A DNA stretch of 64,000 nucleotides. It comes from Candidatus Schekmanbacteria bacterium (GTDB lineage: Bacteria; CSSED10-310; JACPHN01). The notes beneath the pieces were generated by a model. That model was not told where the DNA came from. It saw only the letters and a program-made list of their open reading frames with translations, and searched no databases. The stretch is from NCBI GenBank assembly GCA_016188575.1, contig JACPHN010000061.1, positions 70,080 through 134,079 on the forward strand, in the 5' to 3' direction. The translations under genes were made by a program, and so were the position numbers. Below are positions 54,565 to 63,756 of the stretch, piece by piece (position 1 is the first letter of the stretch; the number at the start of each line of letters is the position of its first letter).

Positions 54565-55122
54565 ATGGAGGAAGAGATCCTCTTGGAAATCGAAGATCAC
54601 ATGGAAAACCGCATTGAGGCGTTCCGTCGTGACCTCGGCACCGTGCGCACCGGTCGGGCAACGACGGCGCTACTCGATAACATCCGTGTTTCCTACTTCG
54701 GGACGCCGACACCTCTCAATCAAATCGCGACTCTCTCGGCTCCAGAGGCCAACCTCCTGGTCGTGCAGCCGTGGGATACCAAGATCCTCGGCGCCATCGA
54801 GAAGGCCGTGCAGCAATCCGACCTGGGTCTCAACCCAAGCAACGATGGGCGTGTTATTCGCCTCCCCGTCCCGCCGCTGACCGAGGAGCGGCGTATGGAC
54901 CTGGTCAAACGCGTCAAGCACATCGCTGAAGAGTGCAAGGTCAGCCTGCGAGCAATTCGCCGCGATGGGAACGAACGGCTCAAGAAGGCGGAGAAAGCCA
55001 GCGGCCTGCCCGAGGACGCGTCGCGCCGCGCGCAGGAGAAAGTCCAGGCGGTGACGGAGCGGCAAATCAAGCACGTTGACGATCTCCTGGCGCGGAAATC
55101 CAAGGAGATAATGGAGATATGA
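54565..55122 (+). CDS. frr: Ribosome recycling factor
   Basis: 185 residues of the usual two-domain RRF: MENRIEAFRRDLGTVRTGRA, PLNQIATLSAPEANLLVVQP, LNPSNDGRVIRLPVPPLTEE and RRDGNERLKKAEK. With EF-G it splits post-termination ribosomes. A GTG at 54559 overlaps the pyrH stop; ATG 54565 has the better distance from GGAGG. Confidence 0.97.
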   Translation: MEEEILLEIEDHMENRIEAFRRDLGTVRTGRATTALLDNIRVSYFGTPTPLNQIATLSAPEANLLVVQPWDTKILGAIEKAVQQSDLGLNPSNDGRVIRLPVPPLTEERRMDLVKRVKHIAEECKVSLRAIRRDGNERLKKAEKASGLPEDASRRAQEKVQAVTERQIKHVDDLLARKSKEIMEI

Positions 55123-55250
55123 ACATGCCGGCCGCGCCTACCCGATGCGGCAGGCGGCCGATGGTCGCGGCGGCAGGCATGAGAGATGCGAGCCATGCGC
55201 GGTGAGCTCGCGAATGACTCGCGGCCTGACCGTGCTGCGGAAGGACTAAC

Positions 55251-56087
55251 GTGACCAGGGCGAAGTACATCACGGCGGCAGTCTTTGTCCCCTTTTTTGC
55301 CTATCTCATCCTGGGGGCCCCGGCCGCCGCGCTCAACGTCTTCGTTGGCGTCGCTCTCAGCCTGGGATTGCTGGAGTTCCTGAGCCTCCTGGGCCTCAAG
55401 CGCGATTGGTCGCTGCCGTTCGGGTCACGCGCCCTGGCCCTGCTGTGCGGGATCATCGTGCTCTGGGTCCAAGGGACAGGCTCGGCCGCCGCCGCCGGAG
55501 CCGCCGCCGCGATTTCTCTTGCCGCGATCGCCATTTTCGAGGTAGCGACCTTCGAAACCCTGGAGCAGGCGCCGGTGCGCATTGCACTGGGCTTCCTGGC
55601 GGTTTTCTACGTCTGCTTTCTCGGCGGACACTTTATCCTGTTACGCAACTTCGGTACCGACGACGTCGGCGCCGGACTGGTGGCCTTTGTATTCGTCGTC
55701 GTTTGGCTCGGCGACACCGGCGCCTTGCATGCCGGCAAGGCGTTCGGAAAGCGCAAGCTGGCGCCGCTGGTGAGCCCGGCCAAGTCAGTGGAGGGGCTGA
55801 TCGGCGGCCTGCTCACCAATATCGTCTCGGCGCTGATCGGGTCCAGGTTTCTCGTCGATGGCATGCCCGCTGTCCACGCCATGGCACTCGGTTTGGCGGT
55901 AGGAGTCGTTGCCCACGGCGGTGACCTCGTGGAGTCCCTGTTCAAGCGGGCCGTGGGCACCAAAGACTCAGGCACCTGGATTCCGGGCCACGGCGGGCTC
56001 CTGGATCGCATTGACAGCTTGGCGTTCTCGGCACCTGTAGTGTATTACTACGCTTTGTTTTTTTTGCCCGGGACCCCCGGTTCGTGA
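55251..56087 (+). CDS. cdsA: Phosphatidate cytidylyltransferase
   Basis: 278-residue membrane enzyme making CDP-diacylglycerol from phosphatidate and CTP. About eight hydrophobic segments, then the signature SLFKRAVGTKDSGTWIPGHG followed by GLLDRIDSL, all intact. Start is a GTG at 55251 after GGAAGGAC. Only 128 bp separate it from frr; uppS, normally present between them, is missing. Confidence 0.95.
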   Translation: MTRAKYITAAVFVPFFAYLILGAPAAALNVFVGVALSLGLLEFLSLLGLKRDWSLPFGSRALALLCGIIVLWVQGTGSAAAAGAAAAISLAAIAIFEVATFETLEQAPVRIALGFLAVFYVCFLGGHFILLRNFGTDDVGAGLVAFVFVVVWLGDTGALHAGKAFGKRKLAPLVSPAKSVEGLIGGLLTNIVSALIGSRFLVDGMPAVHAMALGLAVGVVAHGGDLVESLFKRAVGTKDSGTWIPGHGGLLDRIDSLAFSAPVVYYYALFFLPGTPGS

Positions 56088-56159
56088 AGGGCCGGCAACG
56101 CTCGACAGCTCACGGCCGAGCTGGTCACTGCCCATGACCTCGCGTAAGGTGGACTGCGC

Positions 56160-57494
56160 ATGCTACTGACCGTTCTTTCCATGGTTGTCATGATCGGCGT
56201 CCTCGTGCTCGTGCACGAGCTCGGGCACTTTCTCGTGGCGAAGGTGGCGAATGTCCGTGTCGAGCGCTTTTCCATCGGTTTCCCGCCAAAAATTGCGGGC
56301 TTCCGGCGAGGTGAGACGGAGTACGTGATCGGTGCCACCCCCTTCGGCGGCTATGTGAAGCTCGCAGGTGAAGAACCCGACGGCGGCACTGGTGACCCGC
56401 GAGAGCTCTCATCCAAGTCCGTGGCGTGGCGGTTTGCGATCTTCGGTGCCGGGCCGGCGGCTAATCTGCTCATTATCGCGCCCCTGTTTGCGCTCTCCCT
56501 CTACCTTGGAATTCGCGTTCCGAAGTATCTTTCCGATCCACCCGTGGTGGGCTGGGTTCTCCCTGAATCGCCCGCCGCGCGCGCGGAGGTGCGCATGGGC
56601 GACCGCATCGTTGCCGTGAATGGAGCCGGCATCACCACTTGGAAGGACCTCGAGGAAGGGATTCTGCAAGCCGATGGTTCCGTGACCGTGGATGTGATGC
56701 GCACGCCGGCGGCAGCGACCGCACCGGGGCTCGAGGCGGCGCCGCTCCGCGTTTCGGTGCCACCGGACGAAGAAAAGGTGGCGTTTCGCAATCGCGGAAT
56801 CCTGCCCGAAGCGGCGCCTCTGATCGGCAACGTCAGGTCCGGGTGGCCCGCCGACAAGGCCGGAATGCGATCGGGTGACAGGGTCGTCGCCGTCGACGGG
56901 AGCCCAATCGAGAGCTGGTACGCTCTGGCCGACGCCATTGAAAAATCCAATGGACGCCAGCTTCGCGTGGACATCGCGCGCAAGGACGAGCGGCTGGCGC
57001 TCGCGGTCACGCCTGACGTGGTCGGCGGCAAGAGCGCGATCGGCATCGAGCTTGACCGCGAGACCGTGCTGAAACGGGTAGATGCGGTCACGGCGTTACG
57101 CCTCGCGCCCCAGTACGCGTGGGAAGCGTCGGTGGCGACCGTCCGCGGCCTGGCGCTGCTGGTCGCCGGCGAGGTGAGCCTGCGCGAGCTCTCCGGGCCC
57201 ATCAGAATTGGGGACGAGTCCAGAAAAGCGGCGCAGCGCGGTCCGGGTGATTTCCTTGGGCTGATGGCAATCATTTCGCTCAACCTCGGAATTCTGAACC
57301 TGCTCCCCATTCCCGTGCTCGACGGCGGCCATATTCTCTTTCTGGTCGCCGAGCTGGTGCGCCGGCGACCCTTGGAGCTGCGCTACCGCCAGCTCGCCAC
57401 GCAAGTCGGATTGGTGCTCCTGCTCGGTTTGATGGTATTCGTCTGCTACAACGACATCCGGCAAACCGTCTTTCCTGGAAGGGGGCCGTTTTGA
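56160..57494 (+). CDS. rseP: RseP-type site-2 (RIP) metalloprotease
   Basis: 444 residues. Zinc motif HELGH in the first transmembrane helix, two PDZ domains (around GWVLPESPAARAEVRMGDR and VRSGWPADKAGMRSGDR), and the third metal ligand in NLLPIPVLDGGH near the C-terminus. It cuts transmembrane anti-sigma factors and leftover signal peptides. Two PDZ domains match the E. coli form. It is followed by hisC, whose TTG start overlaps the TGA. Confidence 0.95.
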   Translation: MLLTVLSMVVMIGVLVLVHELGHFLVAKVANVRVERFSIGFPPKIAGFRRGETEYVIGATPFGGYVKLAGEEPDGGTGDPRELSSKSVAWRFAIFGAGPAANLLIIAPLFALSLYLGIRVPKYLSDPPVVGWVLPESPAARAEVRMGDRIVAVNGAGITTWKDLEEGILQADGSVTVDVMRTPAAATAPGLEAAPLRVSVPPDEEKVAFRNRGILPEAAPLIGNVRSGWPADKAGMRSGDRVVAVDGSPIESWYALADAIEKSNGRQLRVDIARKDERLALAVTPDVVGGKSAIGIELDRETVLKRVDAVTALRLAPQYAWEASVATVRGLALLVAGEVSLRELSGPIRIGDESRKAAQRGPGDFLGLMAIISLNLGILNLLPIPVLDGGHILFLVAELVRRRPLELRYRQLATQVGLVLLLGLMVFVCYNDIRQTVFPGRGPF

Positions 57495-58708
57495 GGGAGC
57501 AACTTGCCCCGGTCAACGGCGGGCAGCGATGGAAGCTTGGAGAGGTTGGGAGCGCGGCGGCCCGGGCGGCGGTGTTGGCCGAGCCCGCAGCCGGTGCGCT
57601 CGCACCGCATCTTGATGGAGTTCTCGCCTACCAGCAGGGGGCATCCTCAAGCTGCGCTGCCGAGCCGGAGGCCTCGGAGCGCCCCCCGCTGATCCGCATG
57701 GCGTCAAACGAGAACGCCTTCGGCCCGTCGGCATCCGTACTTGCCGCCGTGAGCCGGGCGTTCGGGCAGATCAACCGCTACCCAGACGCTGAAGGGCGCC
57801 GCCTGCGCGAGGCCCTCGCGAATCACCTCGGTGTCCAGGTCGAAAACCTGGTGGTCGATTCCGGCTCCGAAGCGATTCTCGCGAGCGTTTTTCGCGGCAT
57901 TCTCCGGGACGGCGACGAAGTCGTTACCTGCCGCGGTACGTTTGCCGGTGTGCGGGTGTTGGTCGCCACGCGCGGCGTGCCGTGCCGGGAAGTCCCGCTG
58001 CGCGGATACGCGTTCGATCTCGAACGATTGCTCGATGCGGTAGGCCCAAGGACCAAGCTCATGTACGTCGCGAATCCCAACAACCCGACCGGGACGTGGC
58101 GTGGCGCGGCGGACCTGCAGCGCTTTGTCCAACACTTGCCCAAGCGCGTCCTGTTCGTGCTGGACGAAGCCTACGCGGAGTACGTATGCGACACCGGGAT
58201 TCTCCCCGGTGACCTTCGCGCCTACCCAAACGTCCTCCGGCTGCGGAGTTTCTCAAAGGCATACGGTCTCGCCGGGTTGCGCATCGGTTACGGGATTGGC
58301 GATGCGGCGCTGGTCGCGATGCTCAGGACAATCAAGCTGCCGTTTGAGCCCAACCAGCTCGCGCACGCCGCCGGCGTCGCGGCGCTCGCGGACACGGAGC
58401 ACCTTCAAATGGTAGTTTCGGCTACCGTCGCCGGACGGGGGCGGCTGATCTCTGGAATGCGCGCGCTGGGGCTGGAGGCGTTGCCGTCGCAAACCAACTT
58501 TGTCATGGCAGCAATGAGGTCCCCAGCGGCTGCTGCCGAGCTGTGCCGCGCAGTGGCACGGCGGGGAATCCAGATTCGGCAGCTTGCGCAGTTTGGCCTG
58601 CCGGATTGCGTTCGGGTAACGGTTGGCCTTCCTGACGAGAACGAGCGCTTTCTCGTGGCGGTGGCCGAGGCGCTCACAGCATCGGACGATGCAGGTGAAT
58701 CGGCTTGA
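57491..58708 (+). CDS. hisC: Histidinol-phosphate aminotransferase
   Basis: 405-residue fold-type-I PLP enzyme of histidine synthesis. MASNENAFGPS (phosphate site), NPNNPTGTW, DEAYAEYV and the PLP lysine in FSKAYGLAGLRIGYG are intact. The reported start is a TTG overlapping the rseP stop; an in-frame GTG near residue 29 would remove a low-complexity Ala/Gly lead. hisC paralogues may also act on other aromatic amino acids, and no other his gene is here. Confidence 0.88.
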   Translation: MREQLAPVNGGQRWKLGEVGSAAARAAVLAEPAAGALAPHLDGVLAYQQGASSSCAAEPEASERPPLIRMASNENAFGPSASVLAAVSRAFGQINRYPDAEGRRLREALANHLGVQVENLVVDSGSEAILASVFRGILRDGDEVVTCRGTFAGVRVLVATRGVPCREVPLRGYAFDLERLLDAVGPRTKLMYVANPNNPTGTWRGAADLQRFVQHLPKRVLFVLDEAYAEYVCDTGILPGDLRAYPNVLRLRSFSKAYGLAGLRIGYGIGDAALVAMLRTIKLPFEPNQLAHAAGVAALADTEHLQMVVSATVAGRGRLISGMRALGLEALPSQTNFVMAAMRSPAAAAELCRAVARRGIQIRQLAQFGLPDCVRVTVGLPDENERFLVAVAEALTASDDAGESA

Positions 58709-58755
58709 CGCCGACCGCGCATTGCACCAGGCATTGATCTCGGTGCTGCGCGCTG

Positions 58756-59208
58756 ATGGTTGGCCGGGACGAGATCATGGAGCGTGACGGGCGGGCAGAA
58801 GTTGGCGCCGGAGATCCCGTGCGGCTGCAGCGGCGTGGCCGTCGCACGTGGGTGGTACTGGCATGGCTTCTGGTCGGCGCGGCGGCAGTCGGCGCTGTAG
58901 TCGGAGACAGGGGACTGCGCGAGGTGTGGCGCCGCGAGCTGGAGCTCGAGCGGACTCTGGCTGAGGCGGCGGCGCTGCGCCAGGCCAATCGCGATCTCGA
59001 AGCAGAGATCGATTGGATGTCGCGCGACCCGCGGTTTGCGGAACGCGTCGCCCGCGAAGACCTCGGCATGGCGAAGGCGGGGGAGACGGTTTTCATCATC
59101 GCCGACGAGGGTGTGGGGAGCAATGCTCCGGCGGACCGGCAAGCGGATCAGAGTCCATTCGCCACCGACGACGACGCGGGGCTTGACACCGGGCTCGCCG
59201 TGGAGTAA
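58756..59208 (+). CDS. ftsB: FtsB/DivIC-like cell-division protein
   Basis: 150 residues with a single membrane helix (WVVLAWLLVGAAAVGAVVG) and a following coiled coil (RRELELERTLAEAAALRQAN, LEAEIDWMSRDP) ending in the AREDLGMAKAGETVFII box typical of FtsB. It bridges FtsL and FtsQ in the divisome. The acidic C-terminal tail is unusual in length. ATG 58756 or 58777 may be used. The tRNA promoter lies inside its last codons. Confidence 0.8.
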   Translation: MVGRDEIMERDGRAEVGAGDPVRLQRRGRRTWVVLAWLLVGAAAVGAVVGDRGLREVWRRELELERTLAEAAALRQANRDLEAEIDWMSRDPRFAERVAREDLGMAKAGETVFIIADEGVGSNAPADRQADQSPFATDDDAGLDTGLAVE

Positions 59209-59211
59209 TAT
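59183..59211 (+). promoter_or_regulatory. Sigma-70 promoter of tRNA-fMet
   Basis: TTGACA at 59183-59188, 17-bp spacer, TAATAT at 59206-59211: near-consensus. The start near 59218 leaves a 9-nt leader before the tRNA. It lies inside the 3' end of ftsB. Confidence 0.85.
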
Positions 59212-59226
59212 TCTGGGCAGAAATGG

Positions 59227-59300
<74 letters not shown>

Positions 59301-59303
59301 TTT

Positions 59304-59340
59304 TGAAAACGCCGAAGCCGAGCAGGTTTCGGCGTTTTTT
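59304..59340 (+). terminator. Intrinsic terminator of tRNA-fMet
   Basis: AAAACGCCGAAGCC pairs with GGTTTCGGCGTTTT around a GAGCA loop, followed by T residues: a classical rho-independent terminator a few bases after the tRNA. Confidence 0.9.
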
Positions 59341-59777
59341 GTTGTACCGCGGCGGGGGTGCTTCGCGCTTCCTCAGCAGGCAGCTTGAGCCTCTGCTGCG
59401 GAAGGGCCACGCCCGACGACGCTTCGAGGTCTCCATAATGAATAGCCCCCACGGTGCCTTGCGCTACATGGCAACGTCGAGCTGGGGTAAGGAAGGCGTT
59501 ACGGGGATCGTGACGGCCAGCCCGGCGCTCACCGGGCTTCCGGTGGAGTGGAAACTTTTCTTGTCACGGTGTAAACCAATGTTTCCGCTCGGTTGGCCCC
59601 ATCCCCTTTGCCAACAGTCGTCCCTCGTCCTTGGACCCTCGCCTGCCGTAGCGTTCTGGATGCCTTCGGAGCGGTTTCCCACTGGGCACCCGCAGCGGAC
59701 GCGGACGGTTGACAAGGCGATTGCTGCGCTGCGGACGGTAACACCATGGCCACCGAAACACCGCGCACACCCCCCGC
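59341..59777 (+). other. Region without a recognisable gene before the IS91 remnant
   Basis: No coding region is supported; frames on either strand lack motifs and ribosome sites. It is a downstream flank of the tRNA leading into the IS91-type fragment. Confidence 0.5.
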
Positions 59778-59935
59778 TCGTGTCATACATCCCGCGAAGA
59801 TTCGGCTCGGACCCGCCATATCAGATCCTGGCCGACCACTGGCAACGCTTTCTCGATGTATACGAGGAGCGATACGAGGGTATCTGCCGCGAGATCGTGG
59901 TGGTAGCGATCGCCCGTCATGAACCATCTGTCCGC
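59778..59935 (+). pseudogene. N-terminal fragment of an IS91-type transposase
   Basis: The frame starting VSYIPRRFGSDPPYQILADH and continuing WQRFLDVYEERYEGICREIV is the characteristic opening of IS91/ISCR-type transposases. It breaks down after about 45 codons, with no zinc or catalytic region. The C-terminal part of such a protein lies at 62.3 kb on the same strand. Confidence 0.65.
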
Positions 59936-61249
59936 ACGGGACCCAGTTGTCTTCGAAAACTTGCTGCGGGAGTGCCGTGAGTGGCCGCTTGCAGCAACGC
60001 GAAGGCGCAACGGCTTGGCGGGAAAGATCTCCATGAAAAGCGTACCCAAGATCAGGAGCGCGGCCAAGCCGCTCAGGCCCCCCAACATCGATGCCGTCGG
60101 TGGCGACGTCAGAATGTGGTAGCGCTCGACCTTCGCGTTCACGGGAGTGCCCGTGCCAGACCTGTTCATTTCGTCGTACACCACGTAGCCATCGTCATCC
60201 CTGGTATCCAGCATGACCCGCATCGCTCCCGCCCCACCATTCACGAGCACCGTGGCAATCGGCTCAAAAGCCTCGTCGAACAGGCGGACAAAACTTGGGC
60301 CAAGCTCTTCTTCTGGAAAGGCTCCGGACGCCTGTTCCCTGGTGTAGCCGAGGACCCACGCCGAATGGGCCGAGCTATAGGCCGCGCCTACCGGGAAATA
60401 CGCATCGAGCGCTTCCTTCACGAGCGTTTTCGTGGTTCCCTTGATTGCGCTCAAATCCGCGGCCCGAACCGCAAAGACATGGATTCCGATGGGGTTCGCG
60501 TTGCCATAGTCCAGGTCCGTGCTGAACAGGTACAACCGATCCTCGGTCGCCTCCATGGTCCCACGCGGTACAAAGACCAGAGAGGTGCCCGTGACAAAGG
60601 ATCCAGAATCGGGGCGTGCAACCGCATGCCGGGTGACGTTGAGATTCGCGTCCAGTTTATAGAGACTCGCCCCCCACTGTTGCGGCGTACTGTCTTCTGG
60701 CTGGTAGAAGAACTGCGCATACACGGACGTCCCGTCATTCGCAAATCCCATATCGGCGAGCCGGTCCGTGACGGGATCGCCGATCATGACGGGACCCGCG
60801 AGGAGCTTGAAGTCGAGGTCGAGCTTGAGCACGGCGGCCTGCGCCGATCCCTTCACGATAGCGACCATGTAGAGCTGTCCGTTCATGAGCGTGATCTTGT
60901 GATCGCCGAGATCGCCATTGAAAAAGGCGCCCAGTGTCGTGTCGGGGTCCGTGACGTCGATCGCGATACGTTCGGGCGCAATAACCGAGAGGTCACGGCC
61001 GCGGATCTGGGCAAAGAGGCTCTTATCATCGACGATGGTGTCGGGCGGAGCGATCTGATAGGCCAAGCGCACCGTCGATCCATCGACCAAAACGCTGGCG
61101 AACAGGCCGCGATCGCGGGTTTGGAGAATTTGGGGGCCGGAGACGAGTTGGAGCCCGGTGGCGCGATCGGAACCCGAGTCGCTGGCGTTTGACTCGCAGC
61201 CCGTCAAGAACGTCAGTACCATTGCAAGTGCGACGGTAGTTGCCTTCAT
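59783..61249 (-). CDS. Lipoprotein with C-terminal membrane segment
   Basis: 488 residues. MKATTVALAMVLTFLTGC is a lipoprotein signal peptide with an LTGC lipobox (cysteine about residue 18). The mature part looks like a beta-rich, propeller-like domain (GASLYKLDANLNVTRHAVAR, LVFVPRGTMEATEDRLYLFS, YVVYDEMNRSG). A hydrophobic helix (MLGGLSGLAALLILGTLFM) ends the recognisable protein, much like a sorting anchor. The last ~75 residues are read antisense through the IS91-type fragment, so the original stop seems lost. ATG at 61249 fits the lipobox; function unknown. Confidence 0.78.
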   Translation of the reverse strand: MKATTVALAMVLTFLTGCESNASDSGSDRATGLQLVSGPQILQTRDRGLFASVLVDGSTVRLAYQIAPPDTIVDDKSLFAQIRGRDLSVIAPERIAIDVTDPDTTLGAFFNGDLGDHKITLMNGQLYMVAIVKGSAQAAVLKLDLDFKLLAGPVMIGDPVTDRLADMGFANDGTSVYAQFFYQPEDSTPQQWGASLYKLDANLNVTRHAVARPDSGSFVTGTSLVFVPRGTMEATEDRLYLFSTDLDYGNANPIGIHVFAVRAADLSAIKGTTKTLVKEALDAYFPVGAAYSSAHSAWVLGYTREQASGAFPEEELGPSFVRLFDEAFEPIATVLVNGGAGAMRVMLDTRDDDGYVVYDEMNRSGTGTPVNAKVERYHILTSPPTASMLGGLSGLAALLILGTLFMEIFPAKPLRLRVAASGHSRHSRSKFSKTTGSRADRWFMTGDRYHHDLAADTLVSLLVYIEKALPVVGQDLIWRVRAESSRDV

Positions 61250-61659
61250 GCTGAACCCACTTCGCAAGATGCGGAGGCGAAAAGACAGAATGGAAGGGAT
61301 CAAAGCTGGTTTACCCGAAACCAGTTCCCAGCGCAAGATGGACCTCCACCTCTCTCAGTCTGCATTTCGCACGTTGATCAACTGAATCCGTTGACACCTT
61401 CGAGGTTTTACGTGCGGAAGGGCTTCGTCCGCACAACTCCATACGCCAACTTCTCAAAGAACGTGGCTCCCGAGTATCGCGGACGACTGCAACGAAATCA
61501 ACACCGACGACGAACGAAGGCAAGAGCGCCTTACATCTCCGGCATGAATGCCGGAGCCTTACGGCACCTATCGGTAGGGCGCTTGCCTGTAAGCGATCCC
61601 GGACATACGATCGAGTCCCTGCGCGTTACCGACCACGGCGACGCCGTCCCGAGCTGGAC
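61250..61659. other. Intergenic region with two hairpins
   Basis: No gene is supported. Hairpin 61411-61433 has GTGCGGA/TCCGCAC arms. The 20-bp palindrome 61537-61556 (CTCCGGCATGAATGCCGGAG) resembles the terminal hairpins of IS200/IS605-type elements and the one at 47851. No TnpA/TnpB coding is present. Confidence 0.5.
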
Positions 61660-62169
61660 ATGCGCATGAGCACAGACGCACCGACGCTGCAAACACCCCG
61701 AACCTCCCTGCGCGCTTATCGCGAAAGCGACCGCCAGCCATTCGTCGAGCTCAACACGGACGCCGAAGTGCGCCGACACATGGACGGACCCTTGACGCAG
61801 CTAGAAGCCGATGCGCTTTTCGATCGCTTCGTCTCGGGAGCAGCACCAGATGCGTGGGCGGTTGTCGACAAGGATACCGGCACCTACCTCGGGCACGCGT
61901 TCCTCGGCAGCGAGCCCGACGTTTCCGGCATCGCCATCGGCTTCCTCATTCTTCGTAGGCACTGGGGCCGCGGCCTGGCGACCGAGGTCGCCAGTGCGCT
62001 CGTCTCCTTCGCCTTCGCTCAGCGCGATGCCGGCGCCGTCGGTGCCACCGTGGACGCCTACAACCCGGCGTCGATCCGGGTGCTCGAAAAGATCGGCCTC
62101 GGTCGCGCTGCCGAACGCGAGGACGAAAACGGACGCTACTACATCTATGGCCTCGAGCGGCAACGTTGA
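61660..62169 (+). CDS. GNAT acetyltransferase, RimJ/RimL type
   Basis: 169 residues. LQTPRTSLRAYRESDRQPFV, a IGFLILRRHWGRGLATEVAS acetyl-CoA loop (Q/RxxGxG/A type) and VDAYNPASIRVLEKIGL match the RimJ/RimL group, which acetylates protein N-termini or small amines. Start at 61660 or at the second ATG 61666. Stands alone between relics. Confidence 0.85.
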   Translation: MRMSTDAPTLQTPRTSLRAYRESDRQPFVELNTDAEVRRHMDGPLTQLEADALFDRFVSGAAPDAWAVVDKDTGTYLGHAFLGSEPDVSGIAIGFLILRRHWGRGLATEVASALVSFAFAQRDAGAVGATVDAYNPASIRVLEKIGLGRAAEREDENGRYYIYGLERQR

Positions 62170-62309
62170 CGACGACGTTGGACACGGAACGAGGCATGCA
62201 CGGTATCAGGGGGGAGCCGTGAGCACGATCGATTCACCAAGAAACACGAAACACGAATCAGGTGGACGGCAAAAATCCAACCTCCTATAGACAGTCGGTC
62301 GCGGGGATG

Positions 62310-62560
62310 ACGCGGCGGAGGCAGAACACGACGCCCGAGAGTGCCTGTCGCGGGCTCGGCGTTGGTGGCGGAAGAACTGGGCCGAGATGATTCGCCGGGT
62401 GTTCCTGGCCGACTCGTTGAGCTGCCAGTGCGGCGGACAGATGTGGATCGTCAGCTTCGTGACCAAACGAGAGGCGATTGAGAAGATCCTGCGGCACATC
62501 GGGTGGCAGCACGTCGATCCGCCGCCGCCACGATATGCGCCCCCGCCGTTCCTCACGCGG
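62310..62560 (+). pseudogene. C-terminal fragment of an IS91-type transposase
   Basis: The frame reads RRWWRKNWAEMIRRVFLADS, then CQCGGQMWIVSFVTKREAIE, then ILRHIGW, the end region of IS91-type transposases (…CPRCGGRM…I…AI..IL.H.GL…). The catalytic tyrosine part is missing. It is the likely other end of the fragment at 59.8 kb. Confidence 0.75.
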
Positions 62561-62743
62561 CGCTGCACGCGCGATGTCGCAGGAAAAGCCTTGCCAGCGA
62601 CCGGGGATAAGCCACGCGCCCCTATGGGGAGAGAGAACGACCACGTTTGTGCGAAATTGCGCCGCCACTGTCTCAGCACCGATCGACTGACACTGACTCT
62701 GCAACGGACGCGGCCGATTTCTGACATTGGGCACGCCACGTAA

Positions 62744-62940
62744 CAGCAGGCCATTCGAGAGTTTCGCGAGGGGAATACCCACGTGCTCGTCAACTACGGC
62801 GTCCTAACGACAGGCTTCGACGCACCGTGCACGAACGTCGTCGTCATCGCCCGCCCCACCTTCAGTCCCGGGCTGTACCAACAGATGATCGGCCGCGGGC
62901 TGCGCGGCCCAAGAAATGGGGCGTCGGCCGAATGTCCGGT
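62744..62940 (+). pseudogene. Fragment of a superfamily II helicase C-terminal domain
   Basis: The frame reads QQAIREFREGNTHVLVNYG, TTGFDAPCTNVVVIARPT and QMIGRGLRGPRNG, i.e. helicase motifs V and VI of a DEAD/DEAH-type or restriction-enzyme-type ATPase. Nothing precedes or follows it in frame, so it is a broken piece, possibly from a defence or restriction gene. Confidence 0.75.
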
Positions 62941-63620
62941 TTCGTCCTTTACACGTAATCCCGCCGCAGGCTTCGGCGCGGAGGGACGCGATTCATCGCG
63001 CCCCAATGCCGGGCCGGGGATCATCGGGCCGAGAATGATCCGCCCCAATTACCGGCCGTGACGACCGGGCGCGATAGTCGCGCCCCTGCGTGGCGGCCTC
63101 AGGTGTAAGCCACATTCCGCCGACGCCCGACGTCCCATGGTGTAGACCGGCCCCGATTGTCGCCGTGTGCCACATCGGTGCTGAGCACGAGCGCGGAGCT
63201 CCATGGCTATCGGCCCGCGCGGGCTTGTGCCCGGAGGATTGTCGCCATGCCCCCAAGACGACAGCCCCCGACCCAACCGCGAGCGTCAGCGAGCGGCGGG
63301 ATGGCAGACGACTTCTGTGGCGATCCACTTGCCAAGCCGCGTGTCCCGCCCACTTGTGGTGCACGGTCACCCAGCAGCCCGTTGCCTCCAGGAGATTCGC
63401 CCAAAAATCCCAATTCGTCTACGGGCTCAGTTTAACTGAGAACAAGTTGACCGGTGCGGTCCTTCAACTTGCTGCGCCAAGCCGAGGCTACGCGGCGGTA
63501 ATGATGCGGGCGAGCGGTGCCGGCGACGTCTGCGGCCAGAGTCGCACCGGCACCTCTGCCTGCTATGCCGGGCGATTTTCGGTCAAGCCTGCGTCTCGCG
63601 CTGATCCTCAAGCTGATCGA
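62941..63620. other. Region without a recognisable gene
   Basis: Apart from a copy of the CCACATTC-type repeat at 63103-63127, no gene or strong motif was seen. Short open frames on both strands lack ribosome sites. Confidence 0.45.
63103..63127 (+). repeat. Dispersed repeat, CCACATTC type, second copy
   Basis: GTGTAAGCCACATTC...CCGACGCC, matching 11696-11720 at 22 of 25 positions by eye. Confidence 0.6.
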
Positions 63621-63626
63621 GTCTAG

Positions 63627-63712
63627 TAGGAAACTCGAGTTACGAGGTCGTTCGTTTCATCCGGCGCGGGTCGGCGATGCCGGTGAAAAACTAATAGGAA
63701 ACTCGAGTTACG
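63627..63712 (+). repeat. Direct repeat pair TAGGAAACTCGAGTTACG
   Basis: Exact 18-bp copies at 63627-63644 and 63695-63712, 50 bp apart. The second overlaps the stop codon of the truncated IS110-type frame. Confidence 0.75.
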
Positions 63713-63752
63713 CGGCCTCCTTTCCCGCACAGCGCGGGTACAGTAGCTCCAT
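63708..63752 (-). pseudogene. First codons of an IS110-type transposase
   Basis: Minus strand ATG at 63752 opens MELLYPRCAG, the usual start of IS110/IS1111 transposases (MELLYPRCAGLDVHK...), with AAAGGAGGAG as ribosome site. After ten codons the frame diverges to KEAA and stops, so the transposase has been deleted. Confidence 0.7.
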
Positions 63753-63756
63753 CGTC

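Noticed and set aside
55123-55250. Hidden uppS between frr and cdsA
   Set aside because: The gap is 128 bp, far too short for a ~240-residue enzyme, and no conserved motif is seen.
61411-61556. TnpB or second IscB element near the palindromes
   Set aside because: The hairpins resemble IS200/IS605 ends, but the flanking frames carry no RuvC, HNH or zinc motifs.
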